Shown: positions 17,608 to 28,755 of the stretch, one piece after another | How positions within the stretch are numbered: position 1 is the stretch's first letter | How the letters are laid out: every line of letters starts with the position of its first letter | NCBI RefSeq assembly: GCF_019968765.1 | Contig: NZ_CP074149.1 | Coordinates: 1,426,001 to 1,490,000 of the forward strand | DNA: 64,000 nt | DNA from: Enterobacter sp. JBIWA008 | Lineage (GTDB): Bacteria; Pseudomonadota; Gammaproteobacteria; Enterobacterales; Enterobacteriaceae | Direction: 5' to 3' | Made by a program: the position numbers and the translations under genes | Notes under the pieces: generated by a model | What the model was told of the DNA's origin: nothing | Database searches by the model: none | What the model saw: the letters and a program-made list of their open reading frames with translations, nothing else

Positions 17608-18831
17608 ATGCAGCAGATTCATCCCGACGATGTAATATGGCGAAATGCGCGACTGGCTACGATGGCGCCGGACGTACCTGCGCCTTATGGACTGAAAGAG
17701 CAACACGCCCTGGTCGTGCGCGGCCACACAATCCTGGCCGCGATCCCTGAATCTGAAATTCCTTCCGGACACCGACACTGTGTCGATCTTCAGGGACGTC
17801 TGGTCACGCCTGGCCTGATTGACTGCCATACCCATCTGGTATTTGGCGGCGACCGCGCGGCGGAGTGGGAGCAGCGTCTGAACGGCGTCTCTTATCAAAC
17901 CATCAGCGCCCAGGGGGGCGGGATTAACGCAACCGTGGCGGCGACGCGCAGCAGCTCACCCGAAACCTTGCTGAGACTGGCGCAGCAGCGGCTCCAGCGT
18001 CTCATGAATGAAGGCGTGACGACCGTTGAAATCAAATCGGGATACGGGCTAAACGCCGAGGCCGAAGATAAGATGCTGCAGGTTGCCCGCCAGCTGGGCC
18101 TCAATAATCCGATCGATATCAGCCCAACGCTGCTGGCGGCCCATGCGGTTCCGCCGGAATACCGGCAGGATCCGGATGCCTACCTCACGCTGGTCTGTGA
18201 GCAGATTCTGCCCACGCTGTGGCAAAAAGAGTTATATGAGGCAGTCGACGTGTTTTGTGAAAACGTCGGCTTTACCCCGTCGCAAACCGAGCGCCTTTTC
18301 CAGGCTGCCGCCGCGCTCGGTATCCCGGTGAAAGGGCATGTCGAACAGCTGTCGAATCAGGGCGGCGCGGCGCTGGTCAGCCAGTATAAGGGTCTTTCCG
18401 CCGATCATATTGAATATCTCGACGACGCAGGCGTTCAGGCGATGGCGGAAAGCGGTACGGTTGCGGTATTGCTCCCCGGCGCGTTCTATTTTCTTCAGGA
18501 GCGCCAGCGTCCGCCGGTTGAACAGCTCAGAAAACGGGGGGTTCCGATGGCCGTCGCCACCGACTATAACCCCGGCACCAGCCCGTTCGCGAGCCTGCAC
18601 CTGGCGATGAACATGGCCTGCGTCCAGTTTGGACTGACCCCTGAAGAAGCCTGGGCTGGCGTAACGCGCCATGCCGCGCAGGCGCTGGGCCGTGGAGCAA
18701 CCCACGGGCAGCTGCGGGCCGGGTTTGTCGCCGATTTTATCGTCTGGGATGCCCGCCATCCGGTAGAGATGGTCTACGAGCCGGGACGCAATCCGCTGTA
18801 TCAACGTATTTTCCGTGGGGAGGCAGTATGA
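17608..18831 (+). CDS. hutI: Imidazolonepropionase HutI
   Basis: Third enzyme of histidine degradation: hydrolyses imidazolone-5-propionate to N-formimino-L-glutamate. The start at the ATG of [11 protein letters not shown] is preferred (407 residues) because AGTGGA lies seven bases before it; a GTG four codons upstream is possible. Amidohydrolase-type barrel: metal ligands in [13 protein letters not shown], then [49 protein letters not shown] and [13 protein letters not shown]. Its stop overlaps the hutG start (ATGA), so hutI-hutG are translationally coupled. Confidence 0.96.
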   Translation: MQQIHPDDVIWRNARLATMAPDVPAPYGLKEQHALVVRGHTILAAIPESEIPSGHRHCVDLQGRLVTPGLIDCHTHLVFGGDRAAEWEQRLNGVSYQTISAQGGGINATVAATRSSSPETLLRLAQQRLQRLMNEGVTTVEIKSGYGLNAEAEDKMLQVARQLGLNNPIDISPTLLAAHAVPPEYRQDPDAYLTLVCEQILPTLWQKELYEAVDVFCENVGFTPSQTERLFQAAAALGIPVKGHVEQLSNQGGAALVSQYKGLSADHIEYLDDAGVQAMAESGTVAVLLPGAFYFLQERQRPPVEQLRKRGVPMAVATDYNPGTSPFASLHLAMNMACVQFGLTPEEAWAGVTRHAAQALGRGATHGQLRAGFVADFIVWDARHPVEMVYEPGRNPLYQRIFRGEAV

Positions 18832-19766
18832 GGTTATGGCGGCCCGTCGCCGAAACGGTCTGGCAGGGGCGCGACGACAGCGCCGAGGCCAGCAGTGCAA
18901 AGCGCATTTTCCAGACGATACAGCAGCAGGGGCAGTTCACGCCGCTTGCATCCGGCATCGCGCTGATAGGCTTTGAATGTGATGAAGGGGTTAAACGCAA
19001 TCAGGGCAGGCCCGGCGCCGTGCAGGCACCGGATATGCTGCGAAAAGCGCTGGCAAATATGGCAAGCCATCAGGGACACGATCGGCTGGCGGATATGGGC
19101 TCGGTGTACGTTGAAGGCGACGAGCTGGAAGCGGCACAGCAGGCGTTAAGCGATGCCGTCACGGCCTGTCAGCGGTCCGGGATGCGTACGCTGGTCTTTG
19201 GCGGCGGGCACGAAACCGCCTGGGCGCACGGTCGGGGCATTCTGGATGCATTCCCGAACGAGCGCGTGGCGGCGATCAATCTTGATGCGCATCTTGACCT
19301 GCGCAAGGCCGACCGGGCGACATCCGGCACCCCGTTTCGCCAGCTGGCGCGCTACTGCGATGATCGCGGACGGGAATTTCAGTACGCCTGTTTTGGCGTC
19401 AGCCGGGCGGCGAACACGCAGGCATTGTGGGATGAGGCCGAACGCCTGAACGTCGCGCTGGTGGAAGATCTCCATTTCAGGCGCGATTCGCTCTCCGCGC
19501 TGGAAAAGGTGCTGGCGCAGGCCGATCGTATCTATCTGACGATCGATCTGGACGTCCTGCCCGCCAGCGAAATGCCTGCCGTGTCCGCACCGGCGGCGTT
19601 AGGCATACCGGCGCTGGATCTTTTGCCGGTTATCGAACAAATCTGCCGTAGCGGTAAGCTACAGGCCGCCGATCTGGTAGAGTTTAACCCGCAGTACGAT
19701 CGGGACGGACAGGGCGCTAAGCTCGCCGCCCGGCTGGCCTGGCAAATTGCTCACTGGTGGGCATAA
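18828..19766 (+). CDS. hutG: Formimidoylglutamase HutG
   Basis: Final step of the four-enzyme hut route: cleaves N-formimino-L-glutamate to glutamate and formamide. A 312-residue member of the arginase/ureohydrolase family with binuclear manganese motifs [20 protein letters not shown] and [18 protein letters not shown], plus [21 protein letters not shown] near the C-terminus. The start overlaps the hutI stop by four bases. hutC begins 19 bases downstream. Confidence 0.96.
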   Translation: MRLWRPVAETVWQGRDDSAEASSAKRIFQTIQQQGQFTPLASGIALIGFECDEGVKRNQGRPGAVQAPDMLRKALANMASHQGHDRLADMGSVYVEGDELEAAQQALSDAVTACQRSGMRTLVFGGGHETAWAHGRGILDAFPNERVAAINLDAHLDLRKADRATSGTPFRQLARYCDDRGREFQYACFGVSRAANTQALWDEAERLNVALVEDLHFRRDSLSALEKVLAQADRIYLTIDLDVLPASEMPAVSAPAALGIPALDLLPVIEQICRSGKLQAADLVEFNPQYDRDGQGAKLAARLAWQIAHWWA

Positions 19767-19785
19767 CACTATTCAAGGAGTCACG

Positions 19786-20520
19786 ATGTTTTCACGCTCA
19801 CCTCTGCCGCAACCGAGCCCTCCCGCGCCTTTCTACGAAAAGGTGAAGCAGGCGATCAGCGAAAAAATCGCCACCGGCGTCTGGCGGCCGCACGATCGCA
19901 TTCCCTCGGAGGCCGAGCTGGTGGCGCAGTTTGGTTTTAGCCGGATGACCGTCAACCGGGCGCTGCGCGAGCTGACCGACGAGGGGCTTCTGGTGCGTCT
20001 TCAGGGCGTGGGAACATTTGTGGCGGAACCGAAAGGGCAGTCGGCCCTGTTTGAAATCCGCAGCATTGCGGACGAGATAGCCGCGCGTAATCATCAGCAC
20101 CGCTGTGAGGTGCTGGTGCTCGAAGAGACCCAGGCCAGCGCCGAGCAGGCGGTAGAGCTGAATGTCAAAGAAGGCAGCCGCATCTTCCACTCCGTGATGG
20201 TGCATTATGAGAACGACATTCCGGTGCAGATTGAAGATCGCTGCGTTAACGCTGAGCGGATACCGGACTATCTGAACCAGGATTACACCCAGACCACGCC
20301 GCATGCCTATCTCTCGCTCGTCGCACCGCTCACGGAAGGGGAGCACATTGTGGAGGCCGTGCGCGCCACGCCGCAGGAGTGCGAACGGCTGCGCATTAAA
20401 GAGCACGATCCGTGCCTGCTGATCCGCCGTCGAACCTGGTCCTCGTCGCACATTGTGTCGCATGCCCGGCTGCTGTTCCCGGGTAACCGCTACCGGCTGC
20501 AGGGCCACTTCATGTCATAA
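19786..20520 (+). CDS. hutC: Histidine utilisation repressor HutC
   Basis: GntR-family repressor of the hut operons, induced by urocanate in the family. Starting at the ATG at 19786 (MFSRSPLPQPSPP) after CAAGGAGTCACG, it has 244 residues; a longer frame starts within hutG and is not needed. N-terminal winged helix (about 15-82: RIPSEAELVAQFGFSRMTVNRALRELTDEGLLV) and C-terminal UTRA effector domain (about 95-238, including EIRSIADEI and CLLIRRRTWSS). Third gene of hutIGC, so it controls its own transcription through the operators at 17.58 and 20.60 kb. Confidence 0.96.
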   Translation: MFSRSPLPQPSPPAPFYEKVKQAISEKIATGVWRPHDRIPSEAELVAQFGFSRMTVNRALRELTDEGLLVRLQGVGTFVAEPKGQSALFEIRSIADEIAARNHQHRCEVLVLEETQASAEQAVELNVKEGSRIFHSVMVHYENDIPVQIEDRCVNAERIPDYLNQDYTQTTPHAYLSLVAPLTEGEHIVEAVRATPQECERLRIKEHDPCLLIRRRTWSSSHIVSHARLLFPGNRYRLQGHFMS

Positions 20521-20592
20521 GTTTTATAAGCGTGATCGCTAACGCAATATAACAAAATTGTATCTTTTTTGTTAAATCCGACCTTGTGTGTG

Positions 20593-20606
20593 CTTGTCTA
20601 TACAAG
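20593..20606 (+). promoter_or_regulatory. HutC-like operator upstream of hutUH
   Basis: CTTGT-ctat-ACAAG, a perfect inverted repeat within a TGCTTGTCTATACAAGTATA context, 41 bases before the hutU start. It matches my recollection of the Klebsiella HutC site and shares TGTCTATACA with the hutI site. TTGTGT/TTGTCT near 20584-20598 may be the -35. Confidence 0.8.
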
Positions 20607-20647
20607 TATATCTAAATGCATCATCTGTCCCCTATGAGGAGCACACA

Positions 20648-22333
20648 ATGTCGTCAGGTAAATACCGCCAGCAGGACGTCCGCGCCGCGCGCGGCACCAC
20701 GCTTACCGCCAAAAGCTGGCTCACCGAAGCCCCGCTGCGCATGTTGATGAACAACCTCGATCCTGAGGTGGCGGAGAACCCCCACGAGCTGGTGGTCTAC
20801 GGCGGCATAGGCCGCGCCGCGCGCAACTGGGAATGCTATGACGCAATTGTAAAATCCCTGACCGAACTCGAACACGACGAAACCCTGCTGGTGCAGTCCG
20901 GCAAGCCGGTTGGCGTATTTAAAACGCACAAAAACGCGCCGCGCGTGCTGATTGCCAACTCTAATCTCGTGCCGCACTGGGCTACGTGGGAACACTTCAA
21001 CGAACTGGACGCGAAAGGGCTGGCGATGTATGGCCAGATGACTGCGGGGAGCTGGATCTACATCGGTAGCCAGGGGATTGTCCAGGGCACCTACGAGACC
21101 TTCGTGGAAGCCGGTCGTCAGCACTATAACGGCTCGCTGAAAGGCCGCTGGGTGCTGACCGCGGGTCTCGGCGGCATGGGCGGCGCGCAGCCGCTGGCCG
21201 CCACGCTTGCCGGCGCATGTTCTCTAAACATTGAGTGCCAGCAGAGCCGCATTGATTTCCGCCTGCGCACCCGCTACGTCGACGAACAGGCTGAGAATCT
21301 CGATGACGCGCTGGCGCGCATCAAAAAATACACCTCCGAGGGCAAAGCGGTGTCGATTGCCCTGTGCGGCAACGCGGCGGACATTCTTCCTGAACTTGTC
21401 GCCCGCGGCGTGCGCCCGGATCTGGTCACCGACCAGACCAGCGCCCATGATCCGCTGCACGGTTACCTGCCAAAAGGCTGGACGTGGGAAGAATATCAGC
21501 AAAAAGCGGAAACCGACCCGGAAGGCACGGTGCTTGCCGCGAAGCGCGCCATGGCGGAACACGTCTCCGCGATGCTGGCCTTCAGCGAGATGGGCATTCC
21601 GACCTTTGACTACGGCAACAACATCCGCCAGATGGCGAAAGAGATGGGCGTGAATAACGCGTTCGACTTCCCGGGCTTCGTTCCGGCCTATATCCGCCCG
21701 CTGTTCTGCCGCGGCATCGGCCCGTTCCGCTGGGTTGCCCTGTCCGGCGATCCGGAGGATATCTACAAAACCGACGCCAAAGTGAAGGAGATAGTCACCG
21801 ATGACGAACACCTGCATCGCTGGCTGGACATGGCCCGCGAGCGCATTAACTTCCAGGGCCTGCCGGCGCGTATCTGCTGGGTAGGGCTGGAGTGGCGTCA
21901 AAAACTCGGTCTCGCCTTCAACGAAATGGTGCGCAGCGGTGAAGTCTCCGCGCCGATCGTCATCGGCCGCGACCACCTTGACTCCGGCTCCGTCGCCAGC
22001 CCGAACCGCGAAACCGAAGCCATGCGCGACGGCTCGGATGCGGTTTCCGACTGGCCGTTGCTGAACGCCCTGCTGAATACCGCAAGCGGCGCGACCTGGG
22101 TGTCGCTGCACCACGGCGGCGGCGTAGGGATGGGCTTCTCCCAGCATTCCGGGATGGTCATCGTCTGCGACGGAACCGATGAAGCCGCCGCGCGTATCGC
22201 TCGCGTGCTCCACAACGACCCGGCAACCGGCGTGATGCGCCACGCGGATGCGGGTTACGAAATTGCCATTGACTGTGCCAAAGAGCAGGGCCTTAACCTG
22301 CCGATGATCCCTGCCACACAAGGAAAGCATTAA
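20648..22333 (+). CDS. hutU: Urocanate hydratase HutU
   Basis: Second enzyme of histidine degradation: NAD+-dependent hydration of urocanate to imidazolonepropionate. The start at 20648 ([19 protein letters not shown]) gives 561 residues, the family size, and follows TATGAGGAGCACACA; an upstream frame extension runs through the operator. Urocanase motifs present: [66 protein letters not shown] and the active-site cysteine loop [19 protein letters not shown]. Stop and hutH start overlap by one base (TAATG). Confidence 0.97.
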   Translation: MSSGKYRQQDVRAARGTTLTAKSWLTEAPLRMLMNNLDPEVAENPHELVVYGGIGRAARNWECYDAIVKSLTELEHDETLLVQSGKPVGVFKTHKNAPRVLIANSNLVPHWATWEHFNELDAKGLAMYGQMTAGSWIYIGSQGIVQGTYETFVEAGRQHYNGSLKGRWVLTAGLGGMGGAQPLAATLAGACSLNIECQQSRIDFRLRTRYVDEQAENLDDALARIKKYTSEGKAVSIALCGNAADILPELVARGVRPDLVTDQTSAHDPLHGYLPKGWTWEEYQQKAETDPEGTVLAAKRAMAEHVSAMLAFSEMGIPTFDYGNNIRQMAKEMGVNNAFDFPGFVPAYIRPLFCRGIGPFRWVALSGDPEDIYKTDAKVKEIVTDDEHLHRWLDMARERINFQGLPARICWVGLEWRQKLGLAFNEMVRSGEVSAPIVIGRDHLDSGSVASPNRETEAMRDGSDAVSDWPLLNALLNTASGATWVSLHHGGGVGMGFSQHSGMVIVCDGTDEAAARIARVLHNDPATGVMRHADAGYEIAIDCAKEQGLNLPMIPATQGKH

Positions 22334-23853
22334 TGAACGCATTAACACTTACTCCCGGCTCGCTGACGCTCAGGCAGCTGCGTAACGTCTGGCGTAACCC
22401 GGTCACCCTTTCTCTTGATGAAAGTGCCCACGCCGCCATTAACGACAGCGTTGCCTGCGTCGAAGCCATCGTTGCCGAAGGGCGCACGGCTTACGGGATT
22501 AATACCGGCTTTGGCCTGCTGGCGCAGACCCGCATCGCGACACACGATCTGGAAAACTTGCAGCGTTCGCTGGTGCTGTCACATGCGGCGGGCGTCGGCC
22601 AGCCGCTTGACGATGAAATTGTCCGTCTGATGATGGTGCTCAAAATCAACAGCCTGGCGCGCGGTTTCTCCGGCATTCGCCTGAGCGTGATTCAGGCGCT
22701 GATGGCGCTGGTTAATGCGGAAGTCTATCCGTGGATCCCGGCGAAAGGCTCCGTCGGAGCATCCGGCGATCTTGCGCCGCTGGCGCACATGTCGCTGCTG
22801 CTGCTGGGCGAGGGCAAAGCGCGCTGGCAGGGCGAGTGGCTTCCTGCGAAAGAGGCGCTGAAAAAAGCCGGGCTGAACCCGATCACCCTGGCGGCGAAAG
22901 AGGGGCTGGCGCTGCTGAACGGCACGCAGGCGTCGACCGCTTTCGCGCTGCGCGGCCTGTTTGAAGCGGAAGATCTGTTTGCCTCGGCGGTGGTGTGCGG
23001 TGCGCTGACCACCGAAGCCGTGCTGGGCTCGCGTCGCCCGTTCGATGCCCGCATCCACGAGGTGCGCGGTCAGCGCGGGCAAATTGATGCCGCCGCGATG
23101 TACCGTCACGTGCTTACCGACACCAGCGAAATTGCCGATTCACACCATAACTGCGAGAAGGTTCAGGATCCGTATTCCCTGCGCTGCCAGCCGCAGGTGA
23201 TGGGCGCGTGCCTGACGCAGCTGCGACAGGCTGCAGAGGTGCTGCTGGTGGAGGCCAACGCGGTGTCCGATAACCCGCTGGTGTTCGCCCAGGAAAACGA
23301 GGTGGTTTCCGGGGGCAACTTCCACGCCGAGCCGGTGGCAATGGCGGCGGATAATATCGCCCTGGCGATTGCCGAAGTCGGCGCGTTGTCCGAGCGCCGC
23401 ATCGCGCTGATGATGGATAAACATATGTCCCAGCTGCCGCCGTTCCTGGTGCGTAACGGCGGGGTCAACTCGGGCTTTATGATTGCCCAGGTGACCGCGG
23501 CGGCGCTGGCGAGCGAGAACAAAGCCCTGTCGCACCCGCACAGCGTGGACAGCCTGCCAACGTCAGCGAATCAGGAAGATCACGTTTCGATGGCACCGGC
23601 TGCCGGGCGTCGTCTGTGGGAAATGGCGTCCAACACCCGCGGCGTGCTGGCGGTGGAATGGCTGGCGGCAAGTCAGGGTGTCGATCTGCGTGAAGGGCTA
23701 AAATCCAGCCCGCTGCTGGAGCAGGCGCGTCATGTGCTGCGCGAGCACGTATCGCACTACGACGATGACCGCTTCTTTGCGCCGGATATTGATAAGGCGA
23801 TGCAGCTTCTGGAGGAAGGACGGCTGGTGGGATTGTTGCCTTCGGTGCTGTGA
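22333..23853 (+). CDS. hutH: Histidine ammonia-lyase HutH
   Basis: First enzyme of the pathway: removes ammonia from L-histidine to give urocanate. The 506-residue protein contains the autocatalytic MIO triad A143-S144-G145 in [14 protein letters not shown], the catalytic tyrosine at about Y54 ([10 protein letters not shown]), and [15 protein letters not shown] and SQLPPFL-type active-site segments. Last gene of hutUH. The order hutU then hutH, with hutIGC upstream in the same direction, is the enterobacterial arrangement seen in Klebsiella. Confidence 0.97.
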   Translation: MNALTLTPGSLTLRQLRNVWRNPVTLSLDESAHAAINDSVACVEAIVAEGRTAYGINTGFGLLAQTRIATHDLENLQRSLVLSHAAGVGQPLDDEIVRLMMVLKINSLARGFSGIRLSVIQALMALVNAEVYPWIPAKGSVGASGDLAPLAHMSLLLLGEGKARWQGEWLPAKEALKKAGLNPITLAAKEGLALLNGTQASTAFALRGLFEAEDLFASAVVCGALTTEAVLGSRRPFDARIHEVRGQRGQIDAAAMYRHVLTDTSEIADSHHNCEKVQDPYSLRCQPQVMGACLTQLRQAAEVLLVEANAVSDNPLVFAQENEVVSGGNFHAEPVAMAADNIALAIAEVGALSERRIALMMDKHMSQLPPFLVRNGGVNSGFMIAQVTAAALASENKALSHPHSVDSLPTSANQEDHVSMAPAAGRRLWEMASNTRGVLAVEWLAASQGVDLREGLKSSPLLEQARHVLREHVSHYDDDRFFAPDIDKAMQLLEEGRLVGLLPSVL

Positions 23854-23860
23854 TATTTTG

Positions 23861-23918
23861 CCCTCACCCTAACCCTCTCCCTGTGGGAAAGGGCCGAGGT
23901 GAGGGCATCAGCCCGCAC
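23861..23918. repeat. Hairpin repeat copy 1, between hutH and ybhB
   Basis: Nested inverted repeat: outer arms CCCTCACC / GGTGAGGG, inner CCCTCTCCC-tgt-GGGAAAGGG, followed by the tail GCATCAGCCCGCAC (23905-23918). Similar elements with the same tail occur at 32921-32954 and 62186-62228. Here it fills the junction of two convergent genes. Confidence 0.8.
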
Positions 23919-23920
23919 TA

Positions 23921-24397
23921 TTACGAATACATCGCCGTAATCGACGCGCTGCCAAGCGAATGGAAATGCACGTTAAACCCTACCATCGCGCCGCTCGCCC
24001 CTTCATCGACCTCAATCTTCTCCACATCCAGCGCGTGCACCGTGAAGATATAGCGGTGGGTTTCCCCTTTTGGCGGCGCAGCGCCGCCGTAGCCCGCTTT
24101 ACCAAAATCGGTGCGCGTCTGAATGGCACCTTCAGGCAGGGCAACCAGGTCTGAACCGGAACCCTGCGGCAGGACGCGCGTGTCGGCAGGCAGGTTCGCC
24201 ACAATCCAGTGCCACCAGCCGGAGCCGGTCGGCGCATCCGGGTCGTAGCAGGTCACGACAAAGCTTTTTGTTCCGGCCGGAACCTCGTCCCACGCCAGGT
24301 GCGGGGAGATATTGTCTCCCTGATACCCCATGCCGTTGAATACGTGGCGTTCCGGCAGTTTTTCACCGTCGCGCAGATCTTTACTGATGATTTTCAT
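23921..24397 (-). CDS. ybhB: YbhB, PEBP/Raf-kinase-inhibitor-like protein
   Basis: A 158-residue cytoplasmic protein of the phosphatidylethanolamine-binding protein family, same length as E. coli YbhB when started at MKIISKDLRDGEKLP (24397); an in-frame start 11 codons upstream is possible but not conserved. The family ligand site is visible: NGMGYQGDNISPHLAWDEVP, VVTCYDPDAPTGSGWWHWIVANLP and PPKGETHRYIFTVHALD. No biochemical function is firmly known. It lies next to bioA as in E. coli, with hut inserted on the other side. Confidence 0.94.
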   Translation of the reverse strand: MKIISKDLRDGEKLPERHVFNGMGYQGDNISPHLAWDEVPAGTKSFVVTCYDPDAPTGSGWWHWIVANLPADTRVLPQGSGSDLVALPEGAIQTRTDFGKAGYGGAAPPKGETHRYIFTVHALDVEKIEVDEGASGAMVGFNVHFHSLGSASITAMYS

Positions 24398-24445
24398 ACG
24401 GTTTACCCTCGTTGATCGCTCGTTCAGCAAGTGTAATGCATAGGG

Positions 24446-25735
24446 TTACATCGTGAAATGCGCGGGAATGTTAACGGCTGTTACAACCGCGCCGGTTAAT
24501 TTACGCAGCTGCTCCTGCGTGATGCTGTACGGCGGCATCAGGTAGATAAGCTTGCCGAAAGGCCGCACCCAGACGCCCTGCTCAACGAAGAAGCGCTGCA
24601 GCGCCGCCATATTCACCGGATGGGTGGTTTCAATCACCCCGATGGCGCCCAGCACGCGCACGTCCGCCACGAAATTCGCACCCGAGGCGGCGCTCAGCTC
24701 GTCTTTCAGCTGCGCCTCAATCGCCGCCACCTGCGTTTGCCATTCGCCGCTCTCCAGAATGGCCAGGCTTTCGCTTGCGACGGCGCAGGCGAGAGGATTA
24801 CCCATAAACGTCGGGCCGTGCATAAAGCAGCCCGCCTCGCCGTCGCTGATGGTGTCGGCCACCTGGCGGGTCGTGAGCGTGGCGGAGAGCGTCATGGTGC
24901 CGCCTGTCAGCGCTTTACCCAGACACAGAATATCCGGGGCAATACCCGCATGCTCGCAGGCAAACAGCTTGCCGGTGCGGCCAAAGCCGGTGGCGATCTC
25001 ATCGGCAATCAGCAGAATGCCCTCGCGGTCGCACATCCTGCGAATACGCCTCAGCCATTCCGGGTGGTACATCCGCATTCCGCCTGCACCCTGCACAATC
25101 GGCTCCAGGATCACGGCGGCGATTTCATGGCGATGCGCCGCCATCAGCTGGGCGAAACCGACCATGTCCATCTCGCTCCACTCGCCGTCGAAGCGGCTCT
25201 GCGGGGCAGGGGCGAACAGGTTTTCCGGCAGATAGCCTTTCCACAGGCTGTGCATCGAGTTGTCCGGATCGCACACCGACATCGCCCCGAAGGTATCCCC
25301 GTGATAGCCGTTGCGGAAGGTGAGGAACCGCTGGCGCGTTTCGCCTTTGGCGTGCCAGTACTGCAGCGCCATTTTCATCGCCACTTCCACCGCCACGGAG
25401 CCGGAATCGGCCAGGAACACGCACTCCAGCGATTCAGGCGTCATCGCCACCAGGCGACGGCATAAGTCCACCGCGGGCTGATGGGTGATTCCGCCAAACA
25501 TCACGTGCGACATCTGGTCAATCTGCGCCTTCATCGCCGCGTTCAGGCGCGGGTTGTTGTACCCGTGAATGGCCGCCCACCAGGAAGACATTCCGTCAAC
25601 GAGCCGTTCGCCGCTGGCGAGGTGCAGCTCGCAGCCGTGGGCCGAGGCCACCGGATAGACGGGAAGGGGGCGGGTGGTGGAGGTGTAAGGGTGCCAGATA
25701 TGCTGCTTGTCGAAGGCGAGATCGTCCTGGGTCAT
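24446..25735 (-). CDS. bioA: Adenosylmethionine-8-amino-7-oxononanoate aminotransferase
   Basis: PLP-dependent aminotransferase making 7,8-diaminopelargonic acid from KAPA, using S-adenosylmethionine as amino donor. The start at 25735 ([19 protein letters not shown]) gives 429 residues, identical in length to E. coli BioA; six further in-frame codons upstream overlap the operator. Class III aminotransferase features: [43 protein letters not shown] and the Schiff-base lysine in CLGKALTGG (about 274). Transcribed leftward from the shared bio control region, divergent from bioBFCD. Confidence 0.97.
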   Translation of the reverse strand: MTQDDLAFDKQHIWHPYTSTTRPLPVYPVASAHGCELHLASGERLVDGMSSWWAAIHGYNNPRLNAAMKAQIDQMSHVMFGGITHQPAVDLCRRLVAMTPESLECVFLADSGSVAVEVAMKMALQYWHAKGETRQRFLTFRNGYHGDTFGAMSVCDPDNSMHSLWKGYLPENLFAPAPQSRFDGEWSEMDMVGFAQLMAAHRHEIAAVILEPIVQGAGGMRMYHPEWLRRIRRMCDREGILLIADEIATGFGRTGKLFACEHAGIAPDILCLGKALTGGTMTLSATLTTRQVADTISDGEAGCFMHGPTFMGNPLACAVASESLAILESGEWQTQVAAIEAQLKDELSAASGANFVADVRVLGAIGVIETTHPVNMAALQRFFVEQGVWVRPFGKLIYLMPPYSITQEQLRKLTGAVVTAVNIPAHFTM

Positions 25736-25742
25736 AATCGAC

Positions 25743-25776
25743 TTGTAAACCATTTTGAAAAGTTTTAGGTTTACGA
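25743..25776. promoter_or_regulatory. BirA operator (bioO) between bioA and bioB
   Basis: Half sites TTGTAAACC (25743-25751) and GGTTTACGA (25768-25776), separated by 16 bases as in E. coli bioO. Biotinyl-5'-AMP-bound BirA would repress both divergent promoters. One arm differs from the ideal by a G in place of A. Confidence 0.9.
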
Positions 25777-25821
25777 GTATAAACCGAACCGAAAATTAAC
25801 AAAACCCTTTGGAGAAGCCCC

Positions 25822-26862
25822 ATGGCTCACCACGCACGCTGGACGATGTCGCAAGTCACTGAATTATTCAACAAACCTTTCCTTGAGCTGATGTTCGAAG
25901 CCCAACAGGTGCATCGTCAGCACTTCGATCCCCGCCATGTTCAGGTCAGCACGCTGCTGTCGATCAAGACCGGTGCCTGCCCCGAAGACTGCAAATATTG
26001 CCCGCAGAGCGCGCGCTACAAAACCGGTCTGGAGTCAGAGCGCCTGATGGAAGTGGAGCAGGTGCTCGACTCGGCGCGCAAGGCGAAAAACGCCGGCTCG
26101 ACCCGCTTCTGCATGGGCGCGGCGTGGAAAAACCCGCACGATCGCGACATGCCGTATCTGGAGCAGATGGTGAAGGGCGTGAAGGAGATGGGCCTCGAAG
26201 CCTGTATGACCCTCGGCACGCTGAACGACGAGCAGGCTCAGCGCCTCTCCGCCGCAGGGCTGGACTACTACAACCACAACCTCGACACCTCGCCGGAGTT
26301 TTACGGCAACATCATCACCACGCGTACCTATCAGGAGCGTCTGGACACGCTGGATAAAGTGCGTGACGCGGGGATCAAGGTCTGCTCGGGCGGTATTGTC
26401 GGCTTAGGCGAGACGGTTAAAGACCGCGCGGGCCTGCTGCTGCAGCTGGCGAACCTGCCGACCCCGCCGGAAAGCGTGCCGATCAACATGCTGGTGAAGG
26501 TTAAAGGCACGCCGCTGGCGAATAACGACGACGTGGATGCGTTTGATTTTATCCGCACCATCGCGGTGGCGCGCATCATGATGCCGACCTCTTTCGTGCG
26601 CCTCTCTGCGGGCCGTGAACAGATGAACGAGCAGACCCAGGCGATGTGCTTCATGGCTGGAGCCAACTCCATCTTCTACGGCTGCAAGCTGCTGACTACG
26701 CCGAACCCGGAAGAGGACAAAGACGTTCAGCTGTTCCGCAAGCTGGGGCTTAACCCGCATCAGACCGAGGTGCTGACGGGCGATAACGAGCAACAGCAGC
26801 AGCTGGAGCAGCAGATTTTCAACGCCGACACCGACCAGTTCTACAACGCGGCAGCAGTATGA
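25822..26862 (+). CDS. bioB: Biotin synthase BioB
   Basis: Radical SAM enzyme inserting sulfur into dethiobiotin. The 346-residue protein starts [16 protein letters not shown] and has the same length as in E. coli. The radical SAM motif CxxxCxxC is C53-C57-C60 in [12 protein letters not shown]. Further conserved segments are [34 protein letters not shown] and [11 protein letters not shown], and the sacrificial [2Fe-2S] cluster ligands fall in the central barrel. Its stop overlaps the bioF start by four bases. Confidence 0.98.
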   Translation: MAHHARWTMSQVTELFNKPFLELMFEAQQVHRQHFDPRHVQVSTLLSIKTGACPEDCKYCPQSARYKTGLESERLMEVEQVLDSARKAKNAGSTRFCMGAAWKNPHDRDMPYLEQMVKGVKEMGLEACMTLGTLNDEQAQRLSAAGLDYYNHNLDTSPEFYGNIITTRTYQERLDTLDKVRDAGIKVCSGGIVGLGETVKDRAGLLLQLANLPTPPESVPINMLVKVKGTPLANNDDVDAFDFIRTIAVARIMMPTSFVRLSAGREQMNEQTQAMCFMAGANSIFYGCKLLTTPNPEEDKDVQLFRKLGLNPHQTEVLTGDNEQQQQLEQQIFNADTDQFYNAAAV

Positions 26863-28016
26863 CCTGGCAGGCACGAATTAATACCGCGCTGGACGAACGC
26901 CGGGCGGCAGAGGCGTTTCGCGTTCGCAGGGTGGTGGAAAACGGCGCGGGCCGTTTTCTTACCCGCGACGGGCGGCAGTTTTGTAATTTCTCCAGCAACG
27001 ACTATCTCGGGCTGAGCCAGCATCCGGCCATCATCCGCGCCTGGCAGCAGGGTGCTGAGCGGTTTGGCGTGGGCAGCGGTGGCTCGGGACACGTCAGCGG
27101 CTACACCACGGCGCATCAGGCGCTGGAAGAGGCGCTTGCCGACTGGCTCGGCTACCCGCGCGCGCTGCTCTTTATCTCCGGCTTTGCTGCGAATCAGGCG
27201 GTGATTACCGCCCTGATGGAAAAAGAGGATCGCATAGTCGCTGACCGCCTGAGCCACGCCTCGCTGCTGGAGGCGGCAAATTTAAGCCCGGCGCAGCTGC
27301 GCCGTTTTGCCCATAACGATGCGGGGCAGCTTGCTGCGCTGCTGGATAAACCCTGCGACGGACAACAGCTGGCGGTCACCGAAGGCGTGTTCAGCATGGA
27401 CGGCGACAGCGCGCCGCTTGCCGCGCTGCACGAGGCCGCAAAGCGGCAAAACGCCTGGCTGCTGGTGGACGATGCCCACGGGATTGGCGTAATGGGCGAC
27501 GAAGGTCGCGGCAGCGCGCATCAGCAAAACGTGAAGCCGGAGCTGCTGATTGTCACCTTCGGCAAGGGCTTTGGCGTCAGCGGCGCCGCCGTGCTGTGCA
27601 GTGAGTCCGTCGCCGACTATCTGCTGCAGTTTGCCCGACACCTGATTTACAGCACCAGCATGCCCCCGGCGCAGGCCGTGGCGCTATCTGCGTCGCTGGC
27701 GGTGACCCGCAGCGCAGAAGGGGATGAGCGTCGTCAGCGGCTGGCAGAGCATATCTCCCGCTTCCGTCAGGGGCTAGCGGCGCTGCCTTTCCACAGCCCC
27801 GATTCGCAGAGCGCTATCCAGCCGGTGATTGTCGGCGAAAACGGCCGCGCGCTGGCGCTGGCACAGGCGCTGCGCGAGCGCGGCATGTGGGTCACCGCCA
27901 TCCGCCCGCCAACCGTTCCACCGGGTACCGCGCGGCTGCGTTTAACCCTGACGGCGGCGCATGAAGCACGGGATATCCAGACGCTGCTGGAGGCGCTCCA
28001 TGCTGCCGGTGAATAA
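26859..28016 (+). CDS. bioF: 8-amino-7-oxononanoate synthase BioF
   Basis: PLP enzyme condensing pimeloyl-ACP/CoA with alanine to KAPA. The 385-residue protein carries the oxoamine synthase signatures [37 protein letters not shown] and the PLP-lysine motif [14 protein letters not shown]. Coupled to bioB by a four-base overlap and overlapping bioC by 17 bases, so translation of the operon is tightly linked. Confidence 0.97.
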   Translation: MTWQARINTALDERRAAEAFRVRRVVENGAGRFLTRDGRQFCNFSSNDYLGLSQHPAIIRAWQQGAERFGVGSGGSGHVSGYTTAHQALEEALADWLGYPRALLFISGFAANQAVITALMEKEDRIVADRLSHASLLEAANLSPAQLRRFAHNDAGQLAALLDKPCDGQQLAVTEGVFSMDGDSAPLAALHEAAKRQNAWLLVDDAHGIGVMGDEGRGSAHQQNVKPELLIVTFGKGFGVSGAAVLCSESVADYLLQFARHLIYSTSMPPAQAVALSASLAVTRSAEGDERRQRLAEHISRFRQGLAALPFHSPDSQSAIQPVIVGENGRALALAQALRERGMWVTAIRPPTVPPGTARLRLTLTAAHEARDIQTLLEALHAAGE

Positions 28017-28755
28017 ACAGGCCGTTGCGGCGGCATTTGGTCGGGCCGCGCAGAGCTATTCGCAGCACGACGACCTGCAGCGTCAGAGCGCGCAGGGGCT
28101 TCTGGCCGCGCTTGGCGAAAACCGTTTTCCGCAGGTGCTGGACGCGGGCTGTGGTCCCGGCAGCAACAGTCGCTACTGGCGCGGGGCGGGAAGTCAGGTC
28201 ACGGCTATCGACCTCTCAGACCAGATGCTCGACGAGGCGCGTCAGAGGCAGGCCGCGGACCATTATCTGCTGGCCGATATCGAGGCTATCCCGCTGGCGG
28301 ATGCGCAGTTCGATCTGGTCTGGAGTCATCTGGCGGTCCAGTGGTGCAGCAGCCTGCCGCAGGCCTTGCGCGAGCTTTATCGCGTGGCGCGACCGGGCGG
28401 GAAGGTGGCCTTTACCACCCTGCTGGAAAGTTCGCTGCCGGAGCTGAATCAGGCGTGGAAAGCGGTGGATGAGCAACCGCACGCTAACCGCTTTTTATCG
28501 CATGACCAGGTGACGCAGGCGCTGGCAGGCTGGCGCTATCGCAGCACGGTGCAGACCATCACCCTCAATTTTAGCGATGCGCTCAGCGCCATGCGCTCGC
28601 TGAAGGGCATAGGCGCCACGCACCTGCATGCCGGACGGGAGAAAAAACCGCTCACCCGGGGCCAGCTGCAGCGCCTTGAGCTGGCCTGGCCGCAGCAGCG
28701 GGGTCATTTCCCGCTCTCCTATCAACTTTTTCATGGGATTATCGAACGTGACTGA
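28000..28755 (+). CDS. bioC: Malonyl-ACP O-methyltransferase BioC
   Basis: SAM-dependent methyltransferase that primes pimelate synthesis by methylating malonyl-ACP. The ATG at 28000 ([20 protein letters not shown]) gives 251 residues, the E. coli length; the longer upstream frame lies inside bioF. SAM motif I is [15 protein letters not shown]; motif II-like [12 protein letters not shown] and [13 protein letters not shown] follow. Overlaps bioF by 17 bases and bioD by eight. Confidence 0.96.
   Translation: MLPVNKQAVAAAFGRAAQSYSQHDDLQRQSAQGLLAALGENRFPQVLDAGCGPGSNSRYWRGAGSQVTAIDLSDQMLDEARQRQAADHYLLADIEAIPLADAQFDLVWSHLAVQWCSSLPQALRELYRVARPGGKVAFTTLLESSLPELNQAWKAVDEQPHANRFLSHDQVTQALAGWRYRSTVQTITLNFSDALSAMRSLKGIGATHLHAGREKKPLTRGQLQRLELAWPQQRGHFPLSYQLFHGIIERD

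Noticed and set aside
21224..22348. Minus-strand frame of 374 codons opposite hutU
   Set aside because: Shadow of the high-GC hutU gene; unlike any protein family I recognise and without a start context.
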